Positions 28,185 through 36,871 of a DNA stretch of 64,000 nt are shown here, in pieces. The first letter of the stretch is position 1. Every line of letters starts with the position of its first letter. The notes beneath the pieces are model-generated. The model saw nothing but the letters and a program-made list of their open reading frames with translations. It made no database searches and was not told the DNA's origin. The translations under genes were made by a program, and so were the position numbers. The stretch is from HGM04593 sp045636125 (GTDB lineage: Bacteria > Bacteroidota > Bacteroidia > Bacteroidales > Bacteroidaceae): assembly GCA_045636125.1 (NCBI GenBank), contig JAZTWX010000010.1:147884-211883 (forward strand), read 5' to 3'.

Positions 28185-29540
28185 ATGTACGACATTGCAA
28201 TCATAGGCGGTGGCCCGGCCGGATATGTGGCAGCCGAAAATGCGGGAGCAAAAGGGTTAAAGACCATTCTTTTCGAAAAAAAGGAACTGGGCGGCGTGTG
28301 CCTCAACGAGGGGTGCATACCCACAAAAACCCTGCTTTACAGCGCAAAGATGTATGAGCACGCGCAGGGCGGCAAAAAGTATGGAGTAACGGCCGAAAAT
28401 GTCTTATTCGACTACAAGAAGATTGCCGACCGCAAGACAAAGGTTGTGCGCAAGCTGGTAGCCGGCATAAAGATGAAGATGGAGCTCAACAATGTGGAAG
28501 TCGTGCGCGGCAACGCTTTTATTGAAAGTGGCAACGAAAAGTGCATAAAAATCACTTGCGGCGAACAGAGCTACGAGACTGCACGCCTGCTCATCTGCAC
28601 CGGCAGTGAGGCTTTTGTACCCCCAATTCCCGGTATCGACAGTAACGGGGCTGTACTCACCAACCGCGAGATTCTTGCACTCACCACAGCGCCCGAAAGC
28701 CTTGTGGTAATTGGCGGCGGAGTGATTGGTATGGAATTTGCAAGTTTCTACAACAGCCTGGGCATCCCCGTAACGGTAATTGAGATGCTGCCCGAAATTC
28801 TTGGGGGTATGGACAAGGAGATTTCCGAAATGTTGCGCGGCATATATGCAAAAAGAGGCGTGAAATTCTGCCTCGGCTGCAAGGTAACTGCAATAGAGGG
28901 CAACACCGTACACTACACCGACAGCGAGGGCAACGCACTCACCGCAGAGGGCGACAAAATACTTGTGAGCGTGGGACGCAGAGCCGTGACAAAAGGCTTT
29001 GGCCTGGAAAACATTGCAGTGGAGGCCGACCGTGGGATAAAGGTAAACGGGCATATGCAGACAACAATGCCTAATGTTTATGCTGCGGGCGATGTTACAG
29101 GTTTTTCGCTGCTCGCACACACCGCAAGCCGCGAGGCGGAGGTTGCTGTGAATCACATTCTTGGCAAAGAGGACAGGATGGAGTATAATGCAATTCCCGG
29201 CATTGTGTACACAAACCCCGAAGTGAGCAGCGTGGGAATGAGCGAGGAGCAGGCTGCCGCAGCAGGCATAGAGTACCGCATAAGCAAACTGCCTATGACC
29301 TATTCGGGCCGCTTTGTTGCCGAAAACGAGGGACAAATGGGACTTTGCAAAATTCTTACCGACAAGGAGGAGAAGATTATAGGCGTGCACATGCTGGGCA
29401 ACCCGTCGGGCGAGTTCATTTGCGCCGCTTGCGTGGCAATAACCAACGGCCTCACAGTGGAGAGCCTGCGCCGCACGGTGTTCCCTCACCCCACGGTGAG
29501 CGAGATTATTAAAGAGGGACTCTTCGGGCTCGGCGTATAA
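28185..29540 (+). CDS. lpdA: Dihydrolipoyl dehydrogenase
   Basis: 451 residues, the usual length. FAD-binding GGGPAGYVAA is at the N-terminus, the redox disulfide CLNEGC at Cys39 and Cys44, NAD-binding GGGVIGMEFA near 180, FAD-binding YAAGDVTG near 305, and the C-terminal active-site pair in FPHPTVSE (His435, Glu440). It re-oxidises dihydrolipoamide for 2-oxoacid dehydrogenases or the glycine cleavage system. No E1, E2 or glycine-cleavage genes are nearby, so it serves a complex encoded elsewhere. Confidence 0.95.
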   Translation: MYDIAIIGGGPAGYVAAENAGAKGLKTILFEKKELGGVCLNEGCIPTKTLLYSAKMYEHAQGGKKYGVTAENVLFDYKKIADRKTKVVRKLVAGIKMKMELNNVEVVRGNAFIESGNEKCIKITCGEQSYETARLLICTGSEAFVPPIPGIDSNGAVLTNREILALTTAPESLVVIGGGVIGMEFASFYNSLGIPVTVIEMLPEILGGMDKEISEMLRGIYAKRGVKFCLGCKVTAIEGNTVHYTDSEGNALTAEGDKILVSVGRRAVTKGFGLENIAVEADRGIKVNGHMQTTMPNVYAAGDVTGFSLLAHTASREAEVAVNHILGKEDRMEYNAIPGIVYTNPEVSSVGMSEEQAAAAGIEYRISKLPMTYSGRFVAENEGQMGLCKILTDKEEKIIGVHMLGNPSGEFICAACVAITNGLTVESLRRTVFPHPTVSEIIKEGLFGLGV

Positions 29541-29656
29541 CCGGCAAAGGCTTTTCAACAAATTTTATAAAAAAAGTGCCTAACAAAGGGGTAAATATTA
29601 GGTTTCTTCAATAAAAAGCCGTTCCTTTGTCGAACATTTGAAAGAATAATATAATT

Positions 29657-30958
29657 ATGAAAGAGATGAGGGTAAAACCCGCCAGCGGTAAGCTGGGTGT
29701 AATGTGCGTGGGCCTTGGAGCCGTAACCACAACAACCATTATTGGAGCATTGATGTCGCGCAAAGGCCTTTCGCGCCCCACAGGCTCGTTTGCCTGCGAG
29801 GGAATTATGCGCCTTGGACGCGGAAAAGAGAAAATATACAAAGAAGTTAAAGATATTCTGCCCATTGCAACGCTCGACGACATTGTCTTCGGCGCTTGGG
29901 ATTTGTACGAGGACGATGCATACGACGCAGCCATAAAGGCCGGCGTACTGAAGCTGCAGGACATTGAGCCTGTAAAGGATGAGCTGAAGGCTATCCGCCC
30001 CTATAAGGCGCTCTTCGACAAGAGCTACGCAACAAACATCGACGGCCCCAACGTGAAAAGCGGTGGCGGCCGTTGGGAACTCACCGAGCAATTGCGCGAG
30101 GACATACGCAGTTTCAAGGAGGAGAACAACTGCGACCGAGTGGTTGTAATATGGATAGCAAGCACCGAAAAATATATTCCCCGCGACGAACAGGTACACG
30201 GCAGCCTTGAAGCCTTTGAGGCAGCAATGAAGGCCGACGACACAGCCCGCATAGCACCCAGTATGTGCTACGCTTATGCGGCAATGCGCGAGGGTTGCCC
30301 CTTTGTGATGGGCGCGCCCAACCTCTGCATCGATATTCCCGCAATGTGGGAGCTTGCCGAGGAGACTAAAACCCCTATCACAGGAAAAGATTTCAAGAGC
30401 GGGCAGACAATGATGAAGACCGTGCTTGCACCCGCATTCTTCACCCGTCAGCTGGGCGTTACAGGCTGGTTCTCGACCAATATTCTGGGCAACCGCGACG
30501 GCGTAGTGCTCGACAACCCCGAGAATTTCGAGACAAAGCGCCGCAGCAAGACATCGGCTCTCGACAGCATCCTCGACAGCGACGTCTACCCCGACCTATA
30601 TTCCGACATTTACCACAAGGTGAGAATAAACTACTACCCTCCCCGTGGCGACGAGAAAGAGAGCTGGGACAACATTGACATTTTCGGTTGGATGGGCTAC
30701 CCTATGACAATAAAGGTAAATTTCCTCTGCCGCGACTCCATTCTTGCAGCACCCCTTGTGCTCGACCTCATTCTCTTCAGCGACATTGCGCTGCGCGCAG
30801 GCGAGTACGGCATACAGGAGTTTATGTCGTTCTATTGCAAGGCACCGATGCACAAGGATGGCGAGAGACCGGTGCACGACCTTTTCAAGCAGTTTGCAAT
30901 GCTCAAGAACAAGATAAGAGAGCTTGCAGGCTACGAAGCCGACCAGGAACTCGACTAA
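29657..30958 (+). CDS. ino1: myo-Inositol-1-phosphate synthase
   Basis: 433 residues. The Rossmann motif VGLGAVTTT is near residue 18, and the family motifs SMCYAYAAMREG, GKDFKSGQTMMKTVLAP and GWFSTNILGNRDG are all present. It converts glucose-6-phosphate to inositol-phosphate using NAD. In Bacteroides an enzyme of this type supplies inositol for phosphatidylinositol and inositol sphingolipids. The partner genes of that pathway are not adjacent here. It stands alone between lpdA and the arginine operon and ends at a strong terminator. Confidence 0.93.
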   Translation: MKEMRVKPASGKLGVMCVGLGAVTTTTIIGALMSRKGLSRPTGSFACEGIMRLGRGKEKIYKEVKDILPIATLDDIVFGAWDLYEDDAYDAAIKAGVLKLQDIEPVKDELKAIRPYKALFDKSYATNIDGPNVKSGGGRWELTEQLREDIRSFKEENNCDRVVVIWIASTEKYIPRDEQVHGSLEAFEAAMKADDTARIAPSMCYAYAAMREGCPFVMGAPNLCIDIPAMWELAEETKTPITGKDFKSGQTMMKTVLAPAFFTRQLGVTGWFSTNILGNRDGVVLDNPENFETKRRSKTSALDSILDSDVYPDLYSDIYHKVRINYYPPRGDEKESWDNIDIFGWMGYPMTIKVNFLCRDSILAAPLVLDLILFSDIALRAGEYGIQEFMSFYCKAPMHKDGERPVHDLFKQFAMLKNKIRELAGYEADQELD

Positions 30959-30966
30959 AAACCCAC

Positions 30967-31004
30967 AAAAAATATGCAACAAGCCGGCTTGTTGCATATT
31001 TTTT
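30967..31004 (+). terminator. Rho-independent terminator after ino1
   Basis: A 38-bp perfect palindrome: six A, tatgcaacaagcc, its complement, six T. It separates ino1 from argR. Confidence 0.92.
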
Positions 31005-31045
31005 ACTGTTTTATTGCTCTTTATTGCAAAAAACAGCTATTTTAT

Positions 31046-31076
31046 TATGCATAATTGTGTAAATATACTACTTTTG
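31046..31076 (+). promoter_or_regulatory. Arginine operon promoter
   Basis: The -7 box TACTTTTG at 31069-31076 lies 27 bp before the argR ATG. The -33 position holds TATG, a weak match. An AT-rich near-palindrome (TTATGCATAA, 31045-31054) overlaps the -33 region and is a possible ArgR operator. Confidence 0.6.
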
Positions 31077-31102
31077 CACCTCGCAAGAATAAATATACAA
31101 TT

Positions 31103-31585
31103 ATGAAAGTAAAAAACTCACGTCTCGACGCAATTCGCCTCATACTATCGACACAGGAGATAGGTAGCCAGGAGGAGTTGCTCGCCGAGCTTGCAAAAGA
31201 AGGATTCAAGCTCACACAGGCCACCCTCTCGCGCGACCTGCACCAGCTGCGCGTGGTAAAGAGCGTGGGCGTAAAAGGGCGTTACCGATATATTCTCACC
31301 CGTCCGCACCAGTACCGCCACGAAGGTACAAGCGGCGAAATGCGCCCAGTAACCCCCGCACAGGAGGCAAACGGATTTTTATCGATTAAATTTTCGGGCA
31401 ATATAGCTGTGATACACACAAAACCCAGCTATGCAAGCACCCTTGCCTACCACATAGACAATTATGAATTCCCCGAAATAATAGGCACCATTGCCGGCGA
31501 CGACACTGTGATGATGATTATTGCCGAAGAGGCTACACGCGGCGCCGTATTGAGAGCATTAAGAACAATAATACCTAACATCTGA
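31103..31585 (+). CDS. argR: Arginine repressor
   Basis: 160 residues from the ATG at 31103. An upstream in-frame ATG at 31055 is rejected because the promoter box lies downstream of it. The N-terminal winged helix has RLDAIRLILSTQEIGSQEELL and LTQATLSRDLHQLRVVK, the ArgR DNA-binding signature. The C-terminal arginine-binding and trimerisation part ends IIGTIAGDDTVMMII. It leads the operon it is expected to control: argR, GNAT, argG, argC, argD. Confidence 0.95.
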   Translation: MKVKNSRLDAIRLILSTQEIGSQEELLAELAKEGFKLTQATLSRDLHQLRVVKSVGVKGRYRYILTRPHQYRHEGTSGEMRPVTPAQEANGFLSIKFSGNIAVIHTKPSYASTLAYHIDNYEFPEIIGTIAGDDTVMMIIAEEATRGAVLRALRTIIPNI

Positions 31586-31593
31586 TATAGAAA

Positions 31594-32157
31594 ATGGAAA
31601 ACAAGGAATACGATGATGGCATTGACGTGATCATTGCAAACGCATCGCACGAAAAATACGTTGACGAGATACTCGACACCATAAGAGCTGCTGCAAAGGT
31701 ACGCGGTACAGGAATTGCAGAGCGCACACACGAGTATGTTGCACAGAAGATGAAAGAGGGCAAGGCCATTATAGCCCTCAGCGGAGAGGAGTTTGCCGGT
31801 TTCTGCTACATTGAGAGCTGGGGCAACAAGCACTATGTTGCCAACTCGGGACTCATTGTTGTTGACAAGTTCCGCCGCCACGGCCTTGCAAAGCGCATTA
31901 AAAAGACTGCGTTCAAGCTATCGCGCACGCTGTGGCCCGAGGCTAAGCTCTTTGGACTCACCAGCGGCGGTGCGGTAATGAAGATAAACACCGAGCTTGG
32001 TTACGTACCCGTTCCCTTTTCGGAACTCACCGATGACGAGGCCTTCTGGAAAGGTTGCGAGGGTTGCATAAACCACGATGTGCTCGAACGCACAGGCCGC
32101 CGTTACTGCATCTGCACAGCAATGCTCTACGACCCTGAAAAACACGAAAAGAAATAA
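31594..32157 (+). CDS. GNAT acyltransferase of the arginine operon, candidate N-acylglutamate synthase
   Basis: 187 residues with a GNAT fold. GEEFAGFCYIESWG leads to the beta4-alpha3 region SGLIVVDKFRRHGLAKRIKKTAF, which carries the acyl-CoA pyrophosphate loop (RRHGLA, an R/Q-x-x-G-x-G/A type). A C-terminal Cys-containing stretch (CEGCINHDVLERTGRRYCIC) is distinctive. It lies 8 nt after argR and 31 nt before argG. Bacteroides uses N-succinylated arginine intermediates, so this enzyme could make the N-acylated glutamate that starts the pathway. That role is inference from position and fold. Confidence 0.75.
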   Translation: MENKEYDDGIDVIIANASHEKYVDEILDTIRAAAKVRGTGIAERTHEYVAQKMKEGKAIIALSGEEFAGFCYIESWGNKHYVANSGLIVVDKFRRHGLAKRIKKTAFKLSRTLWPEAKLFGLTSGGAVMKINTELGYVPVPFSELTDDEAFWKGCEGCINHDVLERTGRRYCICTAMLYDPEKHEKK

Positions 32158-32188
32158 CATTTACCAACGAATTTATACATTATATTAT

Positions 32189-33391
32189 ATGGAGAAGAAA
32201 AAAGTAGTTGTCGCATTCAGCGGCGGACTCGACACATCTTTCACAGTTATGTACCTTGCCAAAGAGAAAGGGTACGAGGTTTACGCAGCCTGTGCCAACA
32301 CAGGAGGATTCAGCCCCGAACAGCTTAAGCAGAACGAGGAGAACGCCTACAAGCTTGGCGCAACAAAATATGTAACACTCGATGTTACACAGGAGTATTA
32401 CGAGAAGAGCCTCAAATATATGATTTACGGTAACGTGCTGCGCAACGGTACATACCCCATTTCGGTATCTTCGGAGAGAATTTTCCAGGCGCTTGCAATT
32501 GCACGTTACGCCAACGAGATTGGCGCCGATGCCATTGCCCACGGCTCTACCGGCGCCGGTAACGACCAGATACGTTTCGATATGACATTCCTTGTGTGCG
32601 CTCCCGGTGTGGAAATTATCACACTCACACGCGACATGACACTCACACGTGAGTATGAGATCAATTACCTCAACGAGCACGGCTTCAGCGCCGACTTTAC
32701 AAAGCTCAAATATTCATACAACGTGGGTATCTGGGGAACTAGCATCTGCGGCGGCGAGATTCTCGACTCCACACAGGGCCTGCCCGAGACCGCTTACCTT
32801 AAACAGGTTTCAAAAGAGGGCGAGGAGGAGCTGCGCCTCACATTCGAGGAGGGCAAGCTCAAAGCCGTTAACGGCGAGAGAATAGAAGACCCCATTGCGG
32901 CTATTCAAAAGGTGGAGGAGATTGGCGCTGCATACGGCATTGGCCGCGATATGCACGTCGGCGACACAATCATCGGCATCAAGGGCCGCGTAGGCTTTGA
33001 GGCAGCTGCCCCCATGCTCATTATTGCCGCACACCGTTTCCTCGAGAAATATACATTGAGCAAGTGGCAGCAATACTGGAAGGACCAGGTTGCCAACTGG
33101 TATGGTATGTTCCTGCACGAAAGCCAGTATCTTGAGCCCGTTATGCGCGACATTGAGGCTATGCTCGAGAGTTCACAGCGCAACGTATCGGGAACCGCTA
33201 TCCTCAAGCTCATGCCCAAACACTTTGAAACTGTGGGCGTAGATTCGGCCAACGACCTTGTAAAGAACAAGCTCGGCGAGTATGGCGAGGTACAGAAAGG
33301 CTGGACTGCCGAGGACGCGAAGGGCTTCATAAAGGTAACATCTACCCCCTTGCGCGCATATTACGCAGCACACCCCGACGAGAAAATCTAA
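32189..33391 (+). CDS. argG: Argininosuccinate synthase
   Basis: 400 residues from the ATG at 32189 (MEKKKVVVAFSGGLDTS). The longer frame from 32078 overlaps the GNAT gene and is rejected. The ATP pyrophosphatase P-loop AFSGGLDTS is near residue 9 and the substrate-binding GSTGAGNDQIRF near 115. It joins citrulline and aspartate with ATP, the penultimate step of arginine synthesis. argH is not in the window. Confidence 0.96.
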   Translation: MEKKKVVVAFSGGLDTSFTVMYLAKEKGYEVYAACANTGGFSPEQLKQNEENAYKLGATKYVTLDVTQEYYEKSLKYMIYGNVLRNGTYPISVSSERIFQALAIARYANEIGADAIAHGSTGAGNDQIRFDMTFLVCAPGVEIITLTRDMTLTREYEINYLNEHGFSADFTKLKYSYNVGIWGTSICGGEILDSTQGLPETAYLKQVSKEGEEELRLTFEEGKLKAVNGERIEDPIAAIQKVEEIGAAYGIGRDMHVGDTIIGIKGRVGFEAAAPMLIIAAHRFLEKYTLSKWQQYWKDQVANWYGMFLHESQYLEPVMRDIEAMLESSQRNVSGTAILKLMPKHFETVGVDSANDLVKNKLGEYGEVQKGWTAEDAKGFIKVTSTPLRAYYAAHPDEKI

Positions 33392-33421
33392 CCAGAATCC
33401 CTAAAAAAACATCACACAATA

Positions 33422-34390
33422 ATGATAAAAGTTGGAATTATCGGTGGTGCCGGATACACAGCGGGCGAGCTTATACGCCTGCTGCTCGGCCACCCCGAAG
33501 TTGAGATAAAATTCATACACAGCAGCAGCAACGCCGGCAACCGCATCACCGATGTTCACGCAGGCTTGCTTGGAGAGACCGACCTTCTCTTCACCGACAA
33601 GATGCCCTTTGAGGAGATTGACCTCCTCTATTTCTGCACCGCCCACGGCGACACACGCAAGTTCCTTGAGAGCACACAATTGCCCGACGAGTTGAAGGTG
33701 ATTGACCTCTCGATGGACTACCGTTTGAAGTCGAGCGAGCACGATTTTATTTACGGCCTCCCCGAGCTTAACCGCCGCGCCACCTGCAAGAGCCGTTACG
33801 TTGCGAACCCCGGTTGCTTCGCGACCTGTATTGAGCTCGGCCTCCTGCCTTTGGCAAAGGAGCACCTGCTCAAAGGCGACATTTCGGTGAACGCAATCAC
33901 CGGCAGCACAGGAGCCGGCGTGAAACCTTCGGCTACCACACATTACAGCTGGCGTAACAACAACATAAGCATCTACAAGCCCTTCACACACCAGCACCTG
34001 CCCGAAATTCTGCAGAGCGTGAAACAGCTGCAGCCCGACTTTGACGGCGAGATTGACTTTATCCCCTATCGTGGCGACTTCCCCCGTGGAATTTTCACTA
34101 CAATAGTGGTAAAATGCGACCTCGACATTGAGACCGTGTACAAGCTCTACGAGAGCTACTACGAGCGCGACTCGTTCACACACATTGTGAACAAGCCCAT
34201 CGACCTAAAACAGGTTGTAAACACCAACAAGTGCCTCATCCACATTGAAAAGCACGGTGGCAAGCTGCTCATAACATCAATAATAGACAACCTGTTGAAA
34301 GGCGCCAGCGGACAGGCCGTTCACAACATGAACCTCCTCTTCGGCCTCGAAGAGACTGTGGGCCTGCGTCTTAAACCCTCGGCATTCTAA
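33422..34390 (+). CDS. argC: N-acetyl(succinyl)-gamma-glutamyl-phosphate reductase
   Basis: 322 residues. The NADP-binding GIIGGAGYTAGELIRLL is at the N-terminus, and the catalytic Cys132 sits in NPGCFATC, the invariant ArgC motif. GSTGAGVKPS and the conserved FIPYRGDFPRGI follow. It reduces the acylated glutamyl-phosphate to the semialdehyde. It lies 30 nt after argG and 19 nt before argD. In Bacteroidales the acyl group may be succinyl in place of acetyl. Confidence 0.96.
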   Translation: MIKVGIIGGAGYTAGELIRLLLGHPEVEIKFIHSSSNAGNRITDVHAGLLGETDLLFTDKMPFEEIDLLYFCTAHGDTRKFLESTQLPDELKVIDLSMDYRLKSSEHDFIYGLPELNRRATCKSRYVANPGCFATCIELGLLPLAKEHLLKGDISVNAITGSTGAGVKPSATTHYSWRNNNISIYKPFTHQHLPEILQSVKQLQPDFDGEIDFIPYRGDFPRGIFTTIVVKCDLDIETVYKLYESYYERDSFTHIVNKPIDLKQVVNTNKCLIHIEKHGGKLLITSIIDNLLKGASGQAVHNMNLLFGLEETVGLRLKPSAF

Positions 34391-34409
34391 AAAGAAGGAG
34401 AATAAAATT

Positions 34410-35534
34410 ATGAAATTGTACGATGTATATCCGCTTTTCAATGTAAACATTGTGAAAGGCGAAGGGTGCAAGGTGTGGGACGAAAACGGCACCGAGTACC
34501 TCGACCTCTACGGCGGACACGCTGTAATATCGATAGGACACGCTCACCCCAAATATGTAGACTACATAAGCCGCCAGGTGGCAACGCTGGGCTTCTACTC
34601 GAACTCGGTAATAAACACCCTGCAGCAGAAAGCAGCCGAGAAACTGGGCGAGGTAAGCGGTTACGAGGATTACACACTCTTCTTCATAAACTCGGGAGCC
34701 GAGGCCAACGAGAATGCGCTCAAGCTGTCGTCGTTCAAGAACGGCCGCACACGTGTAATCGCATTCAACAAGGCTTTCCACGGCCGCACATCGCTTGCTG
34801 TGGAGGTTACCGATAACCCCAAGATAATTGCCCCCATCAACAGCAACGGACATACCACGTACCTGCCCCTCGGCGACATTGAGGCAGTGCGTGCCGAGCT
34901 TGCAAAAGGCGACGTTACAGCTGTTATCATTGAGGGCATACAGGGCGTAGGCGGTATTAGAACACCCGAGGCACAATTCCTGCAGGAGCTGCAAAAGGAG
35001 TGTAACGCCACAGGCACAACACTTATCCTCGACGAGATTCAGAGCGGTTGCTGCCGCAGCGGAAAATTCTTCGCACACCAGTGGGCCGGAATTCGCCCCG
35101 ACATTATAACACAGGCAAAGGGAATCGGCAACGGTTTCCCCGTGGGTTGTGTGCTCATAAGCCCCAAATTCGAGGCTGTTTACGGCGAGCTTGGCACCAC
35201 ATTCGGTGGAAACCACCTTGCTTGCGCTGCAGTGCAGGCGGTGCTTGAGACCATTGAGGAGGAGAATATTATGGAGAACGTGAACAAGGTGGGCAACTAC
35301 CTCATGGAGGAGTTGCGCAAGATGCCACGCATTAAAGAGGTTCGCGGCCGCGGCCTTATGATTGGTATGGAGTTCGACGAGCCCATCAAGGATATTCGTA
35401 CCAAGCTATTGTTCGAGGAACACGTGTTCACTGGCGTGAGCGGCACAAACGTAATACGCTTGCTACCCCCTCTCACACTCACAATGGAGCAGGCGGCCGA
35501 CTTTATTGAGCGTTTCAAGAGAGTGCTTGCGTGA
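34410..35534 (+). CDS. argD: Acetyl/succinyl-ornithine aminotransferase
   Basis: 374 residues, a class III PLP aminotransferase. GAEANENALK near residue 92, LILDEIQSGCCRSGKFF near 206 and the PLP lysine K237 in TQAKGIGNGFPVG are present. It makes acylated ornithine from the semialdehyde using glutamate. Last gene of the arginine operon, followed by a bidirectional terminator. Confidence 0.95.
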   Translation: MKLYDVYPLFNVNIVKGEGCKVWDENGTEYLDLYGGHAVISIGHAHPKYVDYISRQVATLGFYSNSVINTLQQKAAEKLGEVSGYEDYTLFFINSGAEANENALKLSSFKNGRTRVIAFNKAFHGRTSLAVEVTDNPKIIAPINSNGHTTYLPLGDIEAVRAELAKGDVTAVIIEGIQGVGGIRTPEAQFLQELQKECNATGTTLILDEIQSGCCRSGKFFAHQWAGIRPDIITQAKGIGNGFPVGCVLISPKFEAVYGELGTTFGGNHLACAAVQAVLETIEEENIMENVNKVGNYLMEELRKMPRIKEVRGRGLMIGMEFDEPIKDIRTKLLFEEHVFTGVSGTNVIRLLPPLTLTMEQAADFIERFKRVLA

Positions 35535-35546
35535 TAGATTAAATGC

Positions 35547-35592
35547 AATAAAAAGCAAAAGGCTACCGAATGGTTGCCTTTTGCTTTTTATT
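35547..35592. terminator. Bidirectional terminator between argD and the EnvC-like gene
   Basis: aataaaaagcaaaaggc pairs with gccttttgctttttatt across a 12-nt loop. A-rich and T-rich flanks suit both strands. Its right arm ends at the stop codon of the convergent gene. Confidence 0.9.
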
Positions 35593-36850
35593 ATTGTACC
35601 CTGATCCACTGCATCGGATCAAGTTTCGTCTTCTCATTACGCAACTGGAAGAGCAGGCGTGTGTGACCGTCGGCGTCGGTGGCAACAGTGCCTATTGTGT
35701 CGCCGGCCTTTACAGCGTCACCCTCTTTCACCGCAATATCACCGAGACGGCAATATACCGTTATATACTTTCCGTGACGCACAAGAACAAACGCAAATTG
35801 TCCCTGACGAATAACAGAGGTTACCTTTCCGTCGAACACACAGCGGGCCTTTGCGCCACGCTCGCCGCCAAAGGTAACGCCACCATAGTCTATCTGCACA
35901 CTACCCTTGCCTGCAACACCTTTCTGGGGACCAAAGGTTCCCACAATGTGATAAGGGCCGCTGATGGGAACAGGCAGCTTGCCCTTGTTCTGCAGGAACG
36001 AGCCGCTCATTTTCCGCACGCCCTCGTCCTCTTTTGCTGCGGGCTTTGCAGCAGGTTTCTTGCCTTTCTGCGGTTGCTTTTCGGCCTTTTTCTTTGCTGC
36101 CTCGCGCTCACGGGCCTTTTGTGCCTCAATCTCGCGGTCAATGGCGCGGTCAATTTCGGCATTGAGTTTCTGCAATTGTGCGCGCTGGGCTTTCAGTTCC
36201 TTTTCAACCTTGCCCGCATCGCGGCGCAGCTCTTTCACAAGCGTGCGTTGCTGCTCCTCGAGCTCCTGCATCGACTTGCGCTGTTGTTGCTGGTCGGCAA
36301 GAGAGCTGTTCTTTATTTGCAATGTGCTGTCGAGCACGGCCTTGCGCTCCTGCAGCTCGTTTATTGCAACGCCAAGCTCCTCGCCCTTCTTTTTATAGGC
36401 ACGCATATAGTCGCCTGCGTATCTGTAACGGCGCACCATTGAGTTGAAATCGTCGGCCGATATTATGAACAGCAACTTTGTGCGGAAGCTTCCATAATTA
36501 CGGGCACGGCGCAGGGCTGCAGCATATTCATCTTTAGAGACTGCCACATTGTGTTCCTTTTCGGCAACATCCTTGTTGAGGGTGGTTATTTCCCTATTGA
36601 GTGCCGCAACCTCTTTTGTGAGCAACGCAATGAGTTCCTTGCGCTCTTTTATGCGGGCTGTGAGAATGTCGAGGTTCTTTAATTTTGCGTTTATGTTCTG
36701 TTTCGACGAAAGGAGAATATTCTCTTTCTGGGCTATTTGTTTTTGCAGAGTGCCCACACGGCGGCGCATCTCCTTAATCTCGTTTGTCTGCGCTTGCGAC
36801 GCAAGGGCAAATGAGAGCAGCAACAGCAGCAGATAGTATTTTATACGCAT
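35591..36850 (-). CDS. EnvC-like murein hydrolase activator with degenerate M23 (LytM) domain
   Basis: 419 residues. The signal peptide ends near ASQAQ (about residue 20). A long charged coiled coil runs from about 22 to 240, then a Lys/Ala/Pro linker, then a LytM domain at about 290-419. The catalytic zinc ligands of active M23 peptidases seem absent: the HxxxD position reads as SVQIDYG, and the final HxH is replaced by LLFQL. This is the pattern of EnvC-type activators, which control amidases during cell separation and do not cut peptidoglycan themselves. Last gene of a four-gene - strand operon with dut, the TPR protein and the DUF4292 lipoprotein. Confidence 0.88.
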   Translation of the reverse strand: MRIKYYLLLLLLSFALASQAQTNEIKEMRRRVGTLQKQIAQKENILLSSKQNINAKLKNLDILTARIKERKELIALLTKEVAALNREITTLNKDVAEKEHNVAVSKDEYAAALRRARNYGSFRTKLLFIISADDFNSMVRRYRYAGDYMRAYKKKGEELGVAINELQERKAVLDSTLQIKNSSLADQQQQRKSMQELEEQQRTLVKELRRDAGKVEKELKAQRAQLQKLNAEIDRAIDREIEAQKAREREAAKKKAEKQPQKGKKPAAKPAAKEDEGVRKMSGSFLQNKGKLPVPISGPYHIVGTFGPQKGVAGKGSVQIDYGGVTFGGERGAKARCVFDGKVTSVIRQGQFAFVLVRHGKYITVYCRLGDIAVKEGDAVKAGDTIGTVATDADGHTRLLFQLRNEKTKLDPMQWIRVQ

Positions 36851-36871
36851 TTCGGATGTGTGGTATTTGTG

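Noticed and set aside
28404..29561. 385-codon open frame on the - strand
   Set aside because: Antisense to lpdA; the lpdA active-site and cofactor motifs are unmistakable.
31055..31102. Upstream start for argR
   Set aside because: The promoter -7 box (31069-31076) is downstream of this ATG, so it cannot be in the transcript.
32078..32188. Upstream start for argG
   Set aside because: Overlaps the end of the GNAT gene; the family begins at MEKKKVVVAFSGG.
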